Of a DNA stretch of 64,000 nt, positions 10,396 through 22,900 are shown piece by piece. Position numbers and translations under genes: made by a program. Source of the stretch: Mixia osmundae IAM 14324 (lineage: Eukaryota; Basidiomycota; Mixiomycetes; Mixiales; Mixiaceae); NCBI RefSeq assembly GCF_000708205.1, contig NW_014575556.1, positions 186,599-250,598 of the forward strand. Reading direction: 5' to 3'. Numbering within the stretch: the first letter of the stretch is position 1; each line of letters starts with the position of its first letter. The notes beneath the pieces are model-generated. The model did not search any database. It was not told the DNA's origin and worked only from the letters and a program-made list of their open reading frames with translations.

Positions 10396-13076
10396 CTATG
10401 TTGCAGGCAATGGACGTCGACAGACCGGGCTGCGAGAAGTGTCAGCCTGCGTATCATACAGATTGCATGACTGACCATTCAAATTTGATGGCAAGCCAGC
10501 TTTCCAGACAGTGAGTATGAGCGATGTGGTGGCACGGCGGAACCATATAGTTGAACCGGTTGAAAGCTCGCCCAACTGTCGCCAACGCATCGACTCCCTT
10601 TTCGTCATCGCGCATGCCATTTGTGCTATAGAAGTCGATCTTCTCCAAACATATGACGCAGTCAATCGAGCCTTGAGCGTTCTCTGCGTCCACTGGCGGA
10701 AGCGCAGGATGATAGTCCCATTTGTTTTGTTCGGGATACCAATCTTTCGGCAGAAAGAAACGGGCGCCAAGTATGTCTTGCAGCAGCATGGTAGCGACTT
10801 GCGTGAGCTGCCAGAGCGTCAACAGAATGACCCATGCTAGCTAGCGTATCAGTTCGCGCCAAGTCATAAAAGCAGGGCACGCACGACTTGTCTCTGTGAA
10901 CAGGACATTGTCTGGACAGCCCCACGCGTACAGCGGCAGTGAGAGCCGACAGATCATTGTGCCATAGATATATCGTTTCTTCAGCGTGCGTCTGCTTTGA
11001 CCCTTCTCGGCATTGCGCAGGATTTGCGGGCCTGCTGATCATCTTCAGACAACCTCGTTTCAGATCGTAGCAGACTTACACCAATAGGAATACAGTGCGG
11101 CAATAAGGATGGGTACCCAGCCGAAGAAGAGCACTGCGATGAGGACGGCCGTCACGCTGCCAGCGAACAGTATAAACCCTGCGCGGAGACTCAATATGAT
11201 CAGCAATGGCTGAATCGACAGACATACACATCGCGGAGTCTTCGTCGAGATACCAGGGACGGGCGATGCGTGGAGCAGGCGGCAGAGTGGCAGAGACAGG
11301 GGCCGCAGGCGTTCCTACAGGCAGCAAGGGCGCGCTCTCCGCCGAATCTTCGTTCACGTCCTCAATCGTAGACTGAGCAGCAGTAGCCGATGGTGGCTGA
11401 CCGTCGGCACTGATGGCAGGCTGCGGAATCACGACAGGCGTGGCAGCCACAGGAGCAGTACGACTTGCAGGCGTCGTTGCTACTTTGATGATAGCAGCGT
11501 ATCGGAGACCAAAGAGCAGTCCGGAGCAGCAAGCAAGAAAAGCAGGCACGATGAGTGCAAGTGAGGCATCGTTGTCGGTCACGACGCCCAAGGTGAGGTG
11601 GGCGATAAAGAAGTAGACATCCATGCCTACTTGCATAGTGATCGTGCCATAGGCTACTTTGGCCACGCTGGTCGGCGTGGAGGTGCTTTCCATCTGATGA
11701 ATGAGCAAGTATGTCTGGATGACGGCTACGAGTCCAACGAAAGCGGCGTAGTTCTTCGCTTTTGCCCAAAACGTCTCCATGTGCAACAGAGAGAGGTCAT
11801 CAATCTCTATGACGAGCTGACAAGTTTCGCTGTACATGATCACTCGAGATTTGCGCGCTTTGATCGGCACCGTACTGACACCCGTCGGATCGCTCATCTC
11901 TGACTCGAATTCGTCAAGTCGTGCAGCGTTGGCGGCAACGACCTGACCGAGCTGGCCGTAGCCTATGAAAGTACAAGTGGGCGTTTGAGCGTAGACGCCG
12001 TCCTGTGTTGGACTACCTCCGCTCGATGGATAGTTCTGTTCATCTAGAGATGCTTGAGCGCGTCTGATCCGATCATCGAGCTCAGATACTATGAGTTTGG
12101 CCGTCAGGTTGCGCATCGTCGACGTCTTGGCGAGTGCAGGCAGCATGCGGGGATCGAGACCCATAAAGGAGGGTGCGGCAATAAAGTAGAACGATCCGTT
12201 TGAGATCTTGTGAACGCCTTCGATGTCTAGTTCAATTCCGCGCTCGCCGTTGTCGAGCTGGAACGAGCCGCGCAAAATCGAGAGATCTTCCATGCCGCCG
12301 ACATCCGTCCTTGCAACCTCCTGCTTGAGCAGTCGAGGATGAGAGGCCAAGTCGGCATGTGCAAGCCAGGGCAAGTTCTGGCGGACATTGATAGAGATCC
12401 TTCCTCCCTCTGTAGCGTTCCAGGGAAAGTAACCGCGCGTCCTGACGATAGCTCCCCTGGCTGCTTCTGCTTTGCTTATGTTCATGGTTTCTGGTTCAGC
12501 AGGAGGGCTGAGCGTCCTGTTGAAGCGGAATGCCGGTGGTGGCTTGGGTACAGAGACGGTCTCGTTGAGCGTGTCGTCGACTAGCTTGCTTTCGTATAGC
12601 AGAGGCAAGGAGACATTGATAGGTCTCCAGGAACCCTTCAGGAACCCTGTGACGTTGTGATAGTACAGCGTGGACGCCGGCGCGGGCAGCTGTAGTGCAT
12701 CCGTGAGCGCGGTGAGCTCTGGCGCGGCAAACAGAAAGTTTGGCATGGCGAGCGTATAGTTGTACGCCTTTCGTCCTTCGACTTCTGCGTCGGCCGGCTC
12801 ATCTACGAGTGGCCCGGTCGAGTTGTCATGAAGCAGCGCGTCCTCTCTGGCTTGATAGCTCGTCGCATTGCCATAGATCCAACCGATCAAGGCGTCACGC
12901 TCGTGCGTTCGTCGACCGATGGCCGTCCTGAGGTATTCTTCCTGTGCCGCATCTTGCGAGTTGGACATGAGCCAGAAGATGAGTATGATGACGAGCACAT
13001 AGCCTGCAATCATCGCTAGATCTGAGCCATACTGTGGCTTCAAGCGATGATGACGCACCAAAGTTGCCTCGGGCAT
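10396..13076 (-). CDS. TUL1: DSC E3 ubiquitin ligase subunit 1 / Tul1, RING-H2 membrane protein
   Basis: Five exons are modelled: 13076..11228, 11178..11080, 11031..10885, 10836..10476 and 10429..10396, giving 829 aa. There is one N-terminal TM (about 22-40), a large lumenal region with many N-glycosylation sites, and a cluster of C-terminal TM segments with the Tul1 blocks YSYWCPQILRNAEKG, YIYGTMICRLSLPLYAWGCP and LLQDILGARFFLPKDWYP. It ends in a RING-H2 at about 760-824: CVICLEKIDF, then PPCHHIAHTHCLESWL and CPVCRRPLP. The last RING half lies on a 34-nt final exon. Family knowledge: Tul1/Dsc1 is the catalytic subunit of the Golgi DSC E3 complex, which acts in membrane-protein quality control and, in some fungi, in SREBP cleavage. 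All four junctions are GT-AG. Confidence 0.94.
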
Positions 13077-13399
13077 TCTGCTGCTGTTGCACGTCCATGC
13101 TAGCTTCGCGACGGATCTCGCAGGCAGATGCTATCCATGTCGAGCCAGCGCCGGCGAGACGCTCATGGCTGCCATTCCTGGAAACTCTTGGACGGCAGGC
13201 GGCGAGGCGATGATCAGCTGATCAGATCAGATATCAGTCGCGTGCAAGGCAAGTCAGGATCTGTTCTAGCGCCTGCCTATACATCGAGCTCTCAGTCTGA
13301 TGCACACTTTCATCCTACAGCCGCGCTGATGAACAGCTCGCAGAAAGCGATGAGAGCGCTCGAGTGGTCGAGGTAACACGCCTGATTCACCAGCGGTCG
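13077..13399. other. Intergenic region upstream of DSC1/TUL1
   Basis: This 323-bp stretch probably holds the promoter of the minus-strand DSC1/TUL1 gene. I see no supported coding sequence or RNA gene. Confidence 0.4.
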
Positions 13400-13834
13400 A
13401 TGCTCTCCATCCGTACACCCCGCTTTCTCGCCTCAGAGACGAGAAGTGCCTTTTTGCGAGCGCAAGCAGGGCGTCCCGTTCCTGTCACGAGTTCATCGCT
13501 AATGAGCGCCGACACATAGAGCAGTGCATCCGATTGCGCTCAGAAAGACATCGAGCGCATGATGCAGTCGCTTTATCGTCCTGACGATCCTATCGCAAGC
13601 TTGATCGCAGAAGCTCTTGGGGCTCTTTGTCAGCTCCGAGCTGCGCAACTCGAGGTGTCCTGCACCACCTCTACGTCGTCCGCCACTAGCTGCACGACTC
13701 ACGCGTCATTGGTGGAGTTTCGACAGACCGCCTCCTCCGCCCAGGTCATCTTCGTTCTCAATGATGGCTCTTCGGTTTGGTCGGCATCGCGATTGAATCA
13801 GTGCAACCGCTCAGGCATGTCTCATAGTAGATAG
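13400..13834 (+). CDS. Hypothetical small protein, possible mitochondrial presequence
   Basis: A two-exon model (13400..13483, 13544..13834) gives 124 aa. Exon 1 begins MLSIRTPRFLASETRSAFLR, which resembles a mitochondrial presequence. Exon 2 reads KDIERMMQSLYRPDDPIASL and then becomes T/S-rich. The intron would be 60 nt (GTCACG...CTCAG with a GCTAATG branch-like site). Exon 2 alone has in-frame ATGs at 13559 and 13562-region that could start a 91-aa product. I do not recognise the family, and the T/S-rich tail may lie beyond a further intron (GTGTCC after CTCGAG). Confidence 0.33.
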
Positions 13835-14944
13835 ACAATCAGAGATGAGTCAACGACCGTCAAGCCAGAGTACGATAGCCTGCTGCAAGAGTCGCCAGGC
13901 TCAAGTAGCGATTGTCGGTCTAATAGCTGGCCGGGCAGACTATCGCTGAGGGACCGACCACGCGTGGCGATATCGGCGGAGCAAGAGGCCAGTGGACATC
14001 ACAGTCCCATCAGTCTGGTCTCGGTGCGATCGAAGTTCCGTCTGTCAGGTAGCCTCGCCGCGCGTGTGCAGCTCTTCGGCCGACCCAAGTGATGGTGTGG
14101 CCGGCTTGAGCAGGCAGATTGGCGGACTCAAGAGCAGAGCGTGCGGGCTCGAGCCACTTGTTAGGCCAAGCCAATTTGATAGGGTATGGGTAAGCCGACG
14201 AGCGTACCTCGGCGGGATGGAGGGCACGGGTGCAGAGGCCTTGCGAAGGTGCGCGATGTTCGAACACGATGAGCTCTTGACGTCTGGCTGTCGGCTGTGG
14301 CGTTGGGAGATCGTTCGGTATGGTGCGGAGCGAGCTGCAGTCTGGTTGGGTAGGCTCGTCTCCTCAGGCTCGGCTCTGCGTGCACGCGCCGAGGTCGCTG
14401 TCGTCGATCGAGGCAGGCTGGATGACCTCATCGGAACGAGACGCCAAATTGAAGCGATCGCAAGGCTGCATGGAGTCTGCGTTGGTAGTCTACATTGTAT
14501 TCATGGCTCGATGCGTTATGCCTTGATCATTGGCGCTACATCTGCAATTCGGCTGGCTGACTTGTCGTCTGCCTTCTACCCGGCAAAGGCAGACTCGATA
14601 GATTCAATCCGCTCGAAGCGCGAATGCTCGCAGACGCTGTTGTCACGCGGAGCAGATAGCGCAGTGTGCGGTTCGTCTACGGGTCGTGTCGCAGGATAGA
14701 CATCACTCTCGACGTCCTCGTTGCACGCCGACTCGTACACGCAAGCCGTCAAAAGGCATCGCGAATCGTGTTGTCGACTGCTCCCGTCTGTTTCTCGAGG
14801 CCTGACGAGGCAGAGGGGGAGGGTGAAAGGGAGGGGTGTGGACAGGGCGACAGTGCTTCCTCAGAAACTTTGCTCCGTTCGATCATTCGACTTCGCGCTT
14901 TCGCGCCATCAGCTGCCGGCTACCTCAGCGCTTCGGACAACCTC
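13835..14944. other. Long region with no confident gene
   Basis: Over 1.1 kb has no gene I can support. A 235-aa plus-strand frame (13992-14699) and several minus-strand frames overlap. One minus-strand stretch at about 14850-14593 is open for some 85 codons and reads like protein (ESAFAG at its end before a GTAGAA donor-like site), but I could not link it to a start codon or to other exons. The right end must hold the NUDC promoter. Confidence 0.35.
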
Positions 14945-15852
14945 ATGTCGGCCATCAAGAAGCTATCAGTCGCAGAGTACGACGCACTATCACCAGAGGA
15001 GCAGAAGGCGCACGATGCAGGTACGCTCCGGTCTCTCATTGCACGCTACACGCTCTGAGCAAGCCTTGCAGAACGAAAGAGGTTGGAAGACGAAGGACAA
15101 GCATCATTGCCGTACACTTGGCGGCAGACGCTTGGAGAGGTCGATTTGATCATACCCGTGCCTGTGGGGACACGAGCGAGAGATCTGACGGTCGACATCA
15201 AGAAAACGCGCCTCAAAGTCGGTCTCAAGGGTGTGTCTTTAGCGTACACACCTGAGAAGCGCAGCTCAAGTGAGCACGATCACAGGCAAGGAGCCCATCA
15301 TCGACGGAGAATTGTGCAAGGAGATCAAGTTGGACGATTCGACTTGGTCACTAGGTTTGCATGCCTCCTCAGGCTCGAATGCAGCGAGCTCAAGTGAGCA
15401 AGGTCGGCAGATGATCAGAAGGAAATTGGTCTTCATCTAGAAAAGGTATCACAGATGGGGTGGTGGGACTGTGTCATCAAGGGCGGTCCCACAATCGATA
15501 CAACCAAGATCAATCCCGAGAACTCAAAACTATCCGAACTTGATGGCGAGACGCGCGCCATGGTCGAGAAGATGATGGTCTGTCTTGTAGTTTCTCAGAC
15601 AAGCGTGGACTGAAGGTCTGCTTGCAGTTTGACAATCAGCAAAAGGTAGGACACCCGAGTCTGGCATGTCGGATGGCTGAGCATCGCTTGCGACGTAGCA
15701 AATGGGCAAACCTACGTCTGACGAGCAAAAGAAGCACGAGGTACGTTCTCACTGAATGCACGGTACATATCACTGAGCAAGAGAGCCAGATGCTACGCAA
15801 GTTTCAGGATGCGCATCCGGAGATGGACTTCTCAAATGCGAAAATGTCATGA
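14945..15852 (+). CDS. NUDC: Nuclear movement protein NudC
   Basis: Seven exons are modelled: 14945..15020, 15072..15230, 15286..15354, 15411..15577, 15628..15645, 15699..15740 and 15784..15852, giving 199 aa. It starts [20 protein letters not shown]. The CS/p23-like domain follows, with [57 protein letters not shown] and [16 protein letters not shown]. The tail has [20 protein letters not shown] and [12 protein letters not shown], as in NudC of animals and filamentous fungi. Exon 5 is only 18 nt and encodes FDNQQK. NudC is a cofactor of Hsp90 and of the dynein-Lis1 pathway. It is shorter than animal NudC (about 330 aa), as usual in fungi. Confidence 0.95.
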
Positions 15853-15904
15853 TGTTGTTATAACAGTGGGAAGCGATGCAGACGAACGAGCAGGTAGCAT
15901 ACAA

Positions 15905-16894
15905 TCAGCTGATCTGTATACGATCTGCCGCTTCTCCTCCCTTCCGCTCGGCCTCCATGAGCTTTGCGAATCGTTGTCGCTCCGCCTCTTTCCTCGCTTC
16001 CCTCGCTGCATCGTCTTGATCCTCGTTGAACTGCAAGCGATCATTCCTGTCTCTCGAGCTCTCATCGCTCGTCAGACCTCTTGCAGAAGAAGATGGACTG
16101 GCTGTCATTTGCTCTTGTCGTTTCCTGCCGGCCTCGTCTCGGATCTTTGCCCAAGTAGATTGCTGTGCGTCTTTACCCTTTCGTAGTTCTTCCCATTTCG
16201 ATCGAGCAGAATCAGACATAGCCTGTACAGGCACATTCTCTTGCCCGCCAGATTGCTCGGTAGCGTTCGTGTCGCGTTCAAAGTAAGCTGCCAAGCGAGT
16301 ATCCTCGGCATCTTGCAGTTCGATCTCCTCTGTCGATCTACCCGCTCGCTGATCTGGCGGTATGTATCGCTCGCGTCTGGGCGCACTGGCATCTACTGCT
16401 TCGATGCGTCGTTTGAAGCCGCTAGAGGCGAGCTGAACGTAGATCAGTGAGGCCAGACTGCCATAGACCAATCCTCTGACAAAGGCCCTCCGTTCGCCAG
16501 TCTGACTACTCCTCGTCCTCATCACATCCTTGAGCATCGCCTGACCGGCCTCGTAGAGCTTCTGTTGTTCCTTCTCCGGCAGACTCGATGCTTTGCTCAT
16601 GAACTCCTTCCAAGCTCCTTGTAGCTCGCTCGACGTGACGTGGCCTTTACGGAGCAAATCCATCTGGAGCAGCGGCGTGAACAGGTCGGCTCGTTCGGGA
16701 GTGAAGCCGACACCTCGGGTGACATTGCGCATGACTCGGTACCGATACCGGTTGGACAGTCCCAGTCCGAGCGTGAGACAGCAAGTGACGATCGTCACTT
16801 TCTTGGCGAATGCTGCTGCTACTGCCACCTTCTCCGGTGAGGGAGGTTGTACGCCCTCTCGTCCTCGTCCAGCAGGACGTCCGTCGCCTTCCAT
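15905..16894 (-). CDS. Hypothetical two-TM membrane protein
   Basis: One uninterrupted frame encodes 329 aa from the ATG at 16894. Hydrophobic segments lie at about 24-46 (VTIVTCCLTLGLGL) and about 138-158 (GLVYGSLASLIYVQLASSGF). Between them is a helical charged loop (GHVTSSELQGAWKEFMSKAS). The C-terminal half is hydrophilic and rich in E, R, K and D, with likely coiled coil (EARKEAERQRFAKLMEAERK). I do not recognise the family. It is divergent from LSM1 with 101 bp between the start codons, and convergent with NUDC with about 50 bp between the stops. Codon use and length support a real gene. Confidence 0.75.
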   Translation of the reverse strand: MEGDGRPAGRGREGVQPPSPEKVAVAAAFAKKVTIVTCCLTLGLGLSNRYRYRVMRNVTRGVGFTPERADLFTPLLQMDLLRKGHVTSSELQGAWKEFMSKASSLPEKEQQKLYEAGQAMLKDVMRTRSSQTGERRAFVRGLVYGSLASLIYVQLASSGFKRRIEAVDASAPRRERYIPPDQRAGRSTEEIELQDAEDTRLAAYFERDTNATEQSGGQENVPVQAMSDSARSKWEELRKGKDAQQSTWAKIRDEAGRKRQEQMTASPSSSARGLTSDESSRDRNDRLQFNEDQDDAAREARKEAERQRFAKLMEAERKGGEAADRIQIS

Positions 16895-16995
16895 CTGGAG
16901 TGTAGCGAGGTGTGAGCTTGAGCACGGCCGGCGTTCTTGCTAGGCCGAAGTGGCCAAAGCAGTCGCGCCAAAGCGAAACCCAAGAGAGCCGAGCC

Positions 16996-17602
16996 ATGAA
17001 CTCGGTAGAGGCGCTCAGCAATGTCGCCTTTACGACATCGGGCGCACTGGTAGACACAGTAGACAGTCAGCTCTCTTCATGCTCACTCCGCTTGCCCGCG
17101 AGCTAGACACCGAGTCGCTTCATTTTTCAGAGAAAGTGCTCGTCGTCTTGCGAGATGGGAGGAAACTCATGGGCATGTTCAGATCATACGATCAATATGG
17201 TCCGCATCATCGTACTCGGTCGTCTGCTGACCGTGCTGACCGATCAGGCAGCCAATTTCGTGCTCTGCGACACGATCGAACAGATCTATCACCCAGAGAG
17301 CCAGACGATTGCAGAACGACAAGTAGGCGTCTACCTCGTCAGAGGGGAGAACGTCGCTCTCTTGGGTGAGATCGTAAGCTGCTCCTCCTCAGTACCGTGT
17401 ACGCCCCGCTCAAGACGATTCGCAGGATCTCGAGCTAGAGGACGAGCCGCCGCGACGACTGAACCAAGCGCCAATTCATACGCTGCTACCCGTGGTCAAG
17501 GAAGAAGCGAACAGGCGGCAAACGCTCAAAGAGAAGCGAGACAAGATCTTACTCGACCAGCGAGGCTTCTCCGCTGAGCTAGGGGAAGATCAAAAGTACT
17601 AA
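16996..17602 (+). CDS. LSM1: LSm1, mRNA decapping/decay Sm-like protein
   Basis: Exons 16996..17065, 17131..17199, 17252..17373 and 17426..17602 give 145 aa. The Sm fold is clear: DTVDKKVLVVLRDGRKLMGM with FRSYDQYANFVLCDTIEQIY (Sm1), then QVGVYLVRGENVALLGEI (Sm2 with RGEN). A C-terminal helix follows, DLELEDEPPRRL, ending near LLDQRGFSAELGEDQKY. Family knowledge: LSm1 is the subunit that distinguishes the cytoplasmic LSm1-7 ring, which binds the 3' end of deadenylated mRNA with Pat1. Junctions are phase 1, 1 and 0, all GT-AG. Confidence 0.96.
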
Positions 17603-17727
17603 CGACAGACATCACTGCTTCATGTTGTACTTCTAGTCTTGCATTCGCACAGCCCTTGTGGTTCAGATACAATCACAGATGTTTAGACGCTTGGGGATGA
17701 TGTCGACAGGTGGAGCTACAGATGCAA

Positions 17728-19428
17728 TCAGCTCTTGTCGCTCTCAGTAGTGGTGACGGTGGTAAACATGACGCTGTCCCTTGCTAGATCGCCCACAAAG
17801 ACGACACTCTCTACGGCAGATAGTCTTGTGGCAGAACCGAATGGCGCAGGAACGATCACTTGAGGTCCGACTGAGATACTGACAGATCGACCGGGCATGG
17901 GTTCCGCAGGATACAGCGGGCGTCCCACGGGAGCCAAAGACGGTCGTCTTCCGTCAATAGCAGACTGAGCACCGAACAATGGCCGAGCAACCTCACTGAA
18001 CGAAGGTCGGCTGCTCAGACTCCCTGCTCGGGTGATCGTTGACACTTCCTCTCTGATGTCGCCGACAGAAGGACGAGGGTACGCAAGCGACGGTCTGCGC
18101 GTCGGCTGAGCTGCTGGCTCGTTTTGCGACTTGAACGGATCGGCAAAAGCAATAGCGGCAGGAGACCGAGATGGGTAGGCGGGACAAGGACCTTCCGAGC
18201 GAGGCGAGACCAGATAGGGTAAGACTGTTGCACCCCCCAGCTCGATTCGCAGTGTCTCTGGTCTTGCAGTATGATTTGCCCCGAAGCCTGTCTGCTCGCC
18301 GACGCCCGGGAAATCTCGCTGGACGGGTGAGCTATAGCTCGGCGCAAGGCTGTGCTTTCGCATCTGCCCGACTGAAGCCTTTCGAGAAGCTGCATAGCTG
18401 GGTCTTCGATCGAACGAGCGCGTACGTGATCCTTCTGATGCTGCAATGAGAGAGGATTGCTCGGCTTGCGCTCGCAATGCGCTGCGAGAATTGAGAGCGT
18501 AGAGCAGCGAGATGGCGTACATCATCGGCAGAACAGACGTGAAGACCATCGAAGCGTTGTTCGAAGCGTACGAAGGCAGATACGACACGATAGCCGCAAT
18601 AGCGGTCAGTGTCGTTAAGCCTGCGCTCTCGAGTGACACGGTGACGACTCGGAAGACGAGGGCGTTGGTCGCTGGAGCGTGTGACTCCGTGCGAGATCTC
18701 AAGAGGGCAACGCACAAGGCTGAAGTGATGATGATGTCGCTCACCGCGTTGCCCCAGAGCCAGAGTTGCATCCAGATGTAGAGTGGGCCGTAAGACGCTG
18801 CCCAACCCTGATACTTGAACTGGACGTAAGAGACCCCAAAGCCTCCTGCAGCGCCTGCCAGCATGAATGGCAAGACGACGAGAAGCAGTACCGGTCCTCG
18901 CTTCCCAATCATCTGCAAAAGCCGTGAGCATATTCGTCTCTATCCGAGCGATCGACTTACACGATAGCATCTTTCTGCAAAGTAGACTTGAGTAAGGAAA
19001 GCCACGATGCTGGCAATTGAGGATGTGATTGCGCTTGGTCTGATGACGCGGGAGATGTACATATCCGTACGCAGTTGCGAGACAGAATGAAAGTACAAAC
19101 ACTGGTGCTACTATCAGCCCCATCACTTGACCTCCTCGGAATGACGCACGTAGAAATTGAGAATACCGACGGCTGTCGTGCAAAGAGTGATGGCGACGAC
19201 GAGCGCAATGACGAGCCGGCGGTCTTGCCTGAACGTTCGGAAGTAATCATAGGTACGAGCGTGCGAATATGACAATGCCATCAGACTGTGCTCCTCCGCA
19301 GGGTCAGTACATCGACGCCGGTACGTGTGCATCGTTACTGACGACAGAGCCCAGCCGGCAATCTCTGGACCGAGCACCTTGTCGGCATGAGCTTGTGTCG
19401 CATAGTCTGCGCTCGCAATGGCGACCAT
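17728..19428 (-). CDS. DUF6534-type multi-pass membrane protein
   Basis: Exons 19428..19343, 19285..19150, 19101..18961 and 18912..17728 give about 515 aa. Seven TM-like segments occupy the first 250 residues. Recognisable DUF6534 pieces are KVLGPEIAGWALSLMALSYS, YDYFRTFRQDRR, IASIVAFLTQVYFAERCYR and VFTSVLPMMYAISLLYALNS with RSALRAQ at the end of the last TM. A long S/P/R-rich cytosolic tail follows. Family knowledge: DUF6534 proteins are abundant in Basidiomycota, and their function is unknown. All junctions are canonical (GTCAGT, GTGCGT, GTAAGT). The N-terminal exon is supported by splice sites and by the family pattern. Confidence 0.88.
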
Positions 19429-19937
19429 CTTGCTCGCAACTGAATGACCAGTAGTCGAGGAAGAGGGAAGGCTTAATGAATGCGCCCGATGAAACGTCTA
19501 CTCTTTGCCATCTCGCACAGCACATGGCGTCACTCGATGCGTTTGTGAACTTCAACAATGCAGAGACGAGTTTCTGGGTCATCCAGGCACTGAAGATCCG
19601 TCTCGACGCCGGTCTGCCGAGGTAGACTGTGACCGGAATCCTGTGACTTGGCAAACAAGTGACCGAAGAATACCGGAAATGTCGTGGTACCGTGGCACCG
19701 AGAGATCACTCCAGAGGACCGGGTCAGAGATAGACTTGTTGTGGGGTCCGCGTGCACTAGTGGCAAGGCAGCGACGCCTTCAAATTTTCCCGCGAACCAA
19801 ATCCGGTCGAAGAAGACGCGTACAGGAGCGCTCAGCGTATATTCAGTTGATACTTTCAACTGAACGTGACGTGTTCTCCGCGTCGCCGTTGCTGAGCGTC
19901 GGCGACGTCGTGTGCCACAGCTGCCCTTGCCTTTGGC
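19429..19937. other. Divergent intergenic region
   Basis: This 509-bp stretch separates the divergent DUF6534 and PPP1R37-like start codons. Overlapping open frames on both strands have no family resemblance and no consistent splice model. It probably holds both promoters and 5' untranslated regions. Confidence 0.45.
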
Positions 19938-22900
19938 ATGGACTTCCCCTCGCCAGCGCCGCCAGCCGGTCCGACGAATGAGAGTCCATCCCTTGGCACG
20001 CAAGCGGCCGCGCAGCAAGGCGCGACGGATCAGCCAAATCTCGTTGCAGCGCTTGAATCGCTTGATGACAGCCCGCCAAGCTTGACGCGAGCTGTGCCCC
20101 TCAACAGATCAAAACCGTTCGCACACCCTCATCTGCCGAGAGCAGGTCAGGCACTGCAGGAGGCGACGGCGACAGTAGCTAGTGGGCCGTCTGCAGTAGC
20201 GTTGGCGAATCCTCGCGCCTCCTCACTGGACCCCGGCAGTCGAGGAGTAGCGAGGCATCCGGGAGCTCTCAGAGATGACACGCCGCTTCCAGCTACACCC
20301 GCAGCACCCAAGCGGCCCGCGAGGCTGAATAAGGCGCCGAAGCGATCAATTCTTAAGGCTCCTCCTGCTCCTGCTCAGAAAGCTTTCTCATTCAAGCGAG
20401 ACATCATACAACCCTTAAACAATGTCAAGCTGAGCTATGGGTCCTTCTACGCCGCCGCTGCAGGCCTAGCATCAGGACAAGCGCCAAGTCAGCACGCGAA
20501 CGGCAATGCCTCGAGTGACACGTCCAGATCTGTTGACTCTGGCACCAGCGCAACAGTCACCTCCAGCGCGGCGCCTTCGGGCCTCTTTCGCAATGCCATC
20601 GGAAGAATCAGTGCTGCGGCTGCAGCCGCGAGTCAGGCCGCAGAGCAGCAACGCTCAAACGCAGCGCAGTCGCGTGCTATACCCGTCCAAGAAAGCGAGC
20701 AGAGTGATCCACAGCCTCAGAAACCAATACCAAGCTCGCCATCATCAAGCAGTCAATTATCAGTGTCTAACCTGAAGTCTGTTAGATTCACAATGTCATC
20801 TCTCACCGTTGTATACCCACTGAACGCGGCAGAAGCGCCAGAAGCAGAATCCGTCACTCGCCAGCGCGTGAATACCCAGCGACGGCTCGATATGGCCCAG
20901 AGGAAAATGTGGTCAGGCGAAGAGCTGGGACGACTGTACGAAGAGTGTTGCAGGACGAGAGAGGAACCAGGCCTGACGACCCTTCGGCGATTGCTGAAGG
21001 ATAATCCAACATCTCCGCCACGCGTCATTGACTTGTCGAATCAGTTACTCACGCATGGCGCTGTAGCTGCTTTGGGTGATGTCCTGTCGGTTGACTTTGG
21101 CTTGACCAAGCTCGTTCTGGACGACTGCGGTCTCGACGACGATGTCAGTCGTCCATTACAGAGCAAGATTCAGCTGATCTTCACGCTGACAGAGCCTGAA
21201 ACCATTACTACACGCGCTGCTCGTATCCGGGCAGCTGCCAACTCTGAGCTTGGCTAATAATAAGCGGATACGGTCACGAGGCTGGCGACTGCTCTCCGTC
21301 TTCATAGCTCGCGTAAGCTCATCCGCAGTCCTGATGTACGCTGCTCACTCTGCTTATGCGAAATGCAGACGCGCTCGGTCAAGTATCTTGACGTTTCGGA
21401 CAACACGCTGGACCGAAGAGCCATAGAAGCTTTCGCCTCTGCACTCCACACTCCTTCCACAGCATCCAGCGCAAGCCAACCTTCTTCCCCAAAAGGCAGT
21501 GACGATGAGGACAGCGGGCCGCTATGGCCTGGTGCGCCAAACCTGAAAGACGGAGGTCATGAGCCATCGTCTGTCACATCCATCCGTTTAGAGAATTGCG
21601 GCCTCAAGTCACAAGCGCTGGAAGCACTAGCTCAATCGGTGCGCGAGTCTACACTCCAGCATATCTCCCTCAGGCGTAATCGCATCAACAATCTGGGCGC
21701 GGTCGCTCTGGCCATCATGATCAGGGACTACCCTCTCGTGCCGGGCACTATAGGCCACGTTGACCCGAAGGAAGGCAAAGACGATCGCTATCTCTTCGCC
21801 AACAGCGACGCGGAGCTCGGCAATACCGTTACTGCTCGTCAAGAGACTATACCCATCCAGACTCGCACGATCAATATGAACGGCTCGCCGTTGCGAGATG
21901 GAATTAGCAACGATCGCGAGGCCTGGCAATCGTCCTCTGTCCGTCTCAGGCTGCAGAAGCAGCTAGAGACCCTGCCTCGCACTGGCTCTCTCTTGACGCT
22001 GGACGTCAAGAATAATGATATCAAGGGCGGCATATTCTATATAGCACAAGTTCTCAAGCGCAATCGAACCCTTCGCGTACTCAATCTCAGCGAGAACAAG
22101 ATCGATGCGCAAGGTCTTGCGACTCTAGCAGAGGCGCTGGTAAGCACACTGCACTAGTCAAACTTTGGCTCATTGTACGCCTAGAAATTCAATTCGACGC
22201 TAGAGACGCTCGATCTCAGCAAGAACCCGTGCTGTGGCCCTTCGACTACTGGCGTGCGTACATAAGCACTCTACTCTTTGCGCGCTGACATTCGCTCAGG
22301 TTGCTGCGCTGCGGGCCGCTTTGACGTACGACAGCCGGCTGGTCCGAATCTTCCTCAACTCGACTGACATGACTTCCGAGGCCGCTATAAATCTCGCTGA
22401 GCGGCTACCAGACGTCAAGCATCTTCTCCACCTGGACCTCACAGAGAATCACGATGTCTGTCTTTGCTCTGACCGGTTAGGGCTGACTGATTGTGGGCTC
22501 AGGTTGGCATCGCTGGCGTCATGGCGCTGGCCGCGGCGCTCAAGATGAATCGGACTGTGCGCTGTCTCGATCTCAATATACCCGCCAATGATGCGGATTA
22601 CGCTCGTCTATCACAAGACATCTTGCAAAGCTGCATTCGCAATACCGAGCTGGCTGAAGCCGACTCTCGCGCTCGTGGCGTTAAAGCGCCCGTCAACCTG
22701 ATCTCAAAGTCAGCGGTTGCTCGGGATCTGCAGCTTTTGCAGCAAGGCGGCGTCAAGGATCCTATCGAGACGCCCGCTGAGCAGGCTGCGCGTCAGGAGC
22801 TGGTCGATCTCGCAACATCTGGTCTCGACTGCTGCGACGTGCTCGAGGAGATCATCAGCGCTGCAGAAACTCAGACAGCCACGGAAGACCAGAACCGTGT

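Noticed and set aside
13992-14699. A 235-codon plus-strand open frame
   Set aside because: No recognisable family, an unusual composition and overlapping open frames on the other strand; open frames of this size arise often in this GC-rich, codon-biased sequence.
19304-19654. Minus-strand frame upstream of the DUF6534 gene as an extra 5' exon
   Set aside because: It overlaps exon 1 in a different frame and does not resemble the family N-terminus; the ATG at 19428 gives a complete protein.
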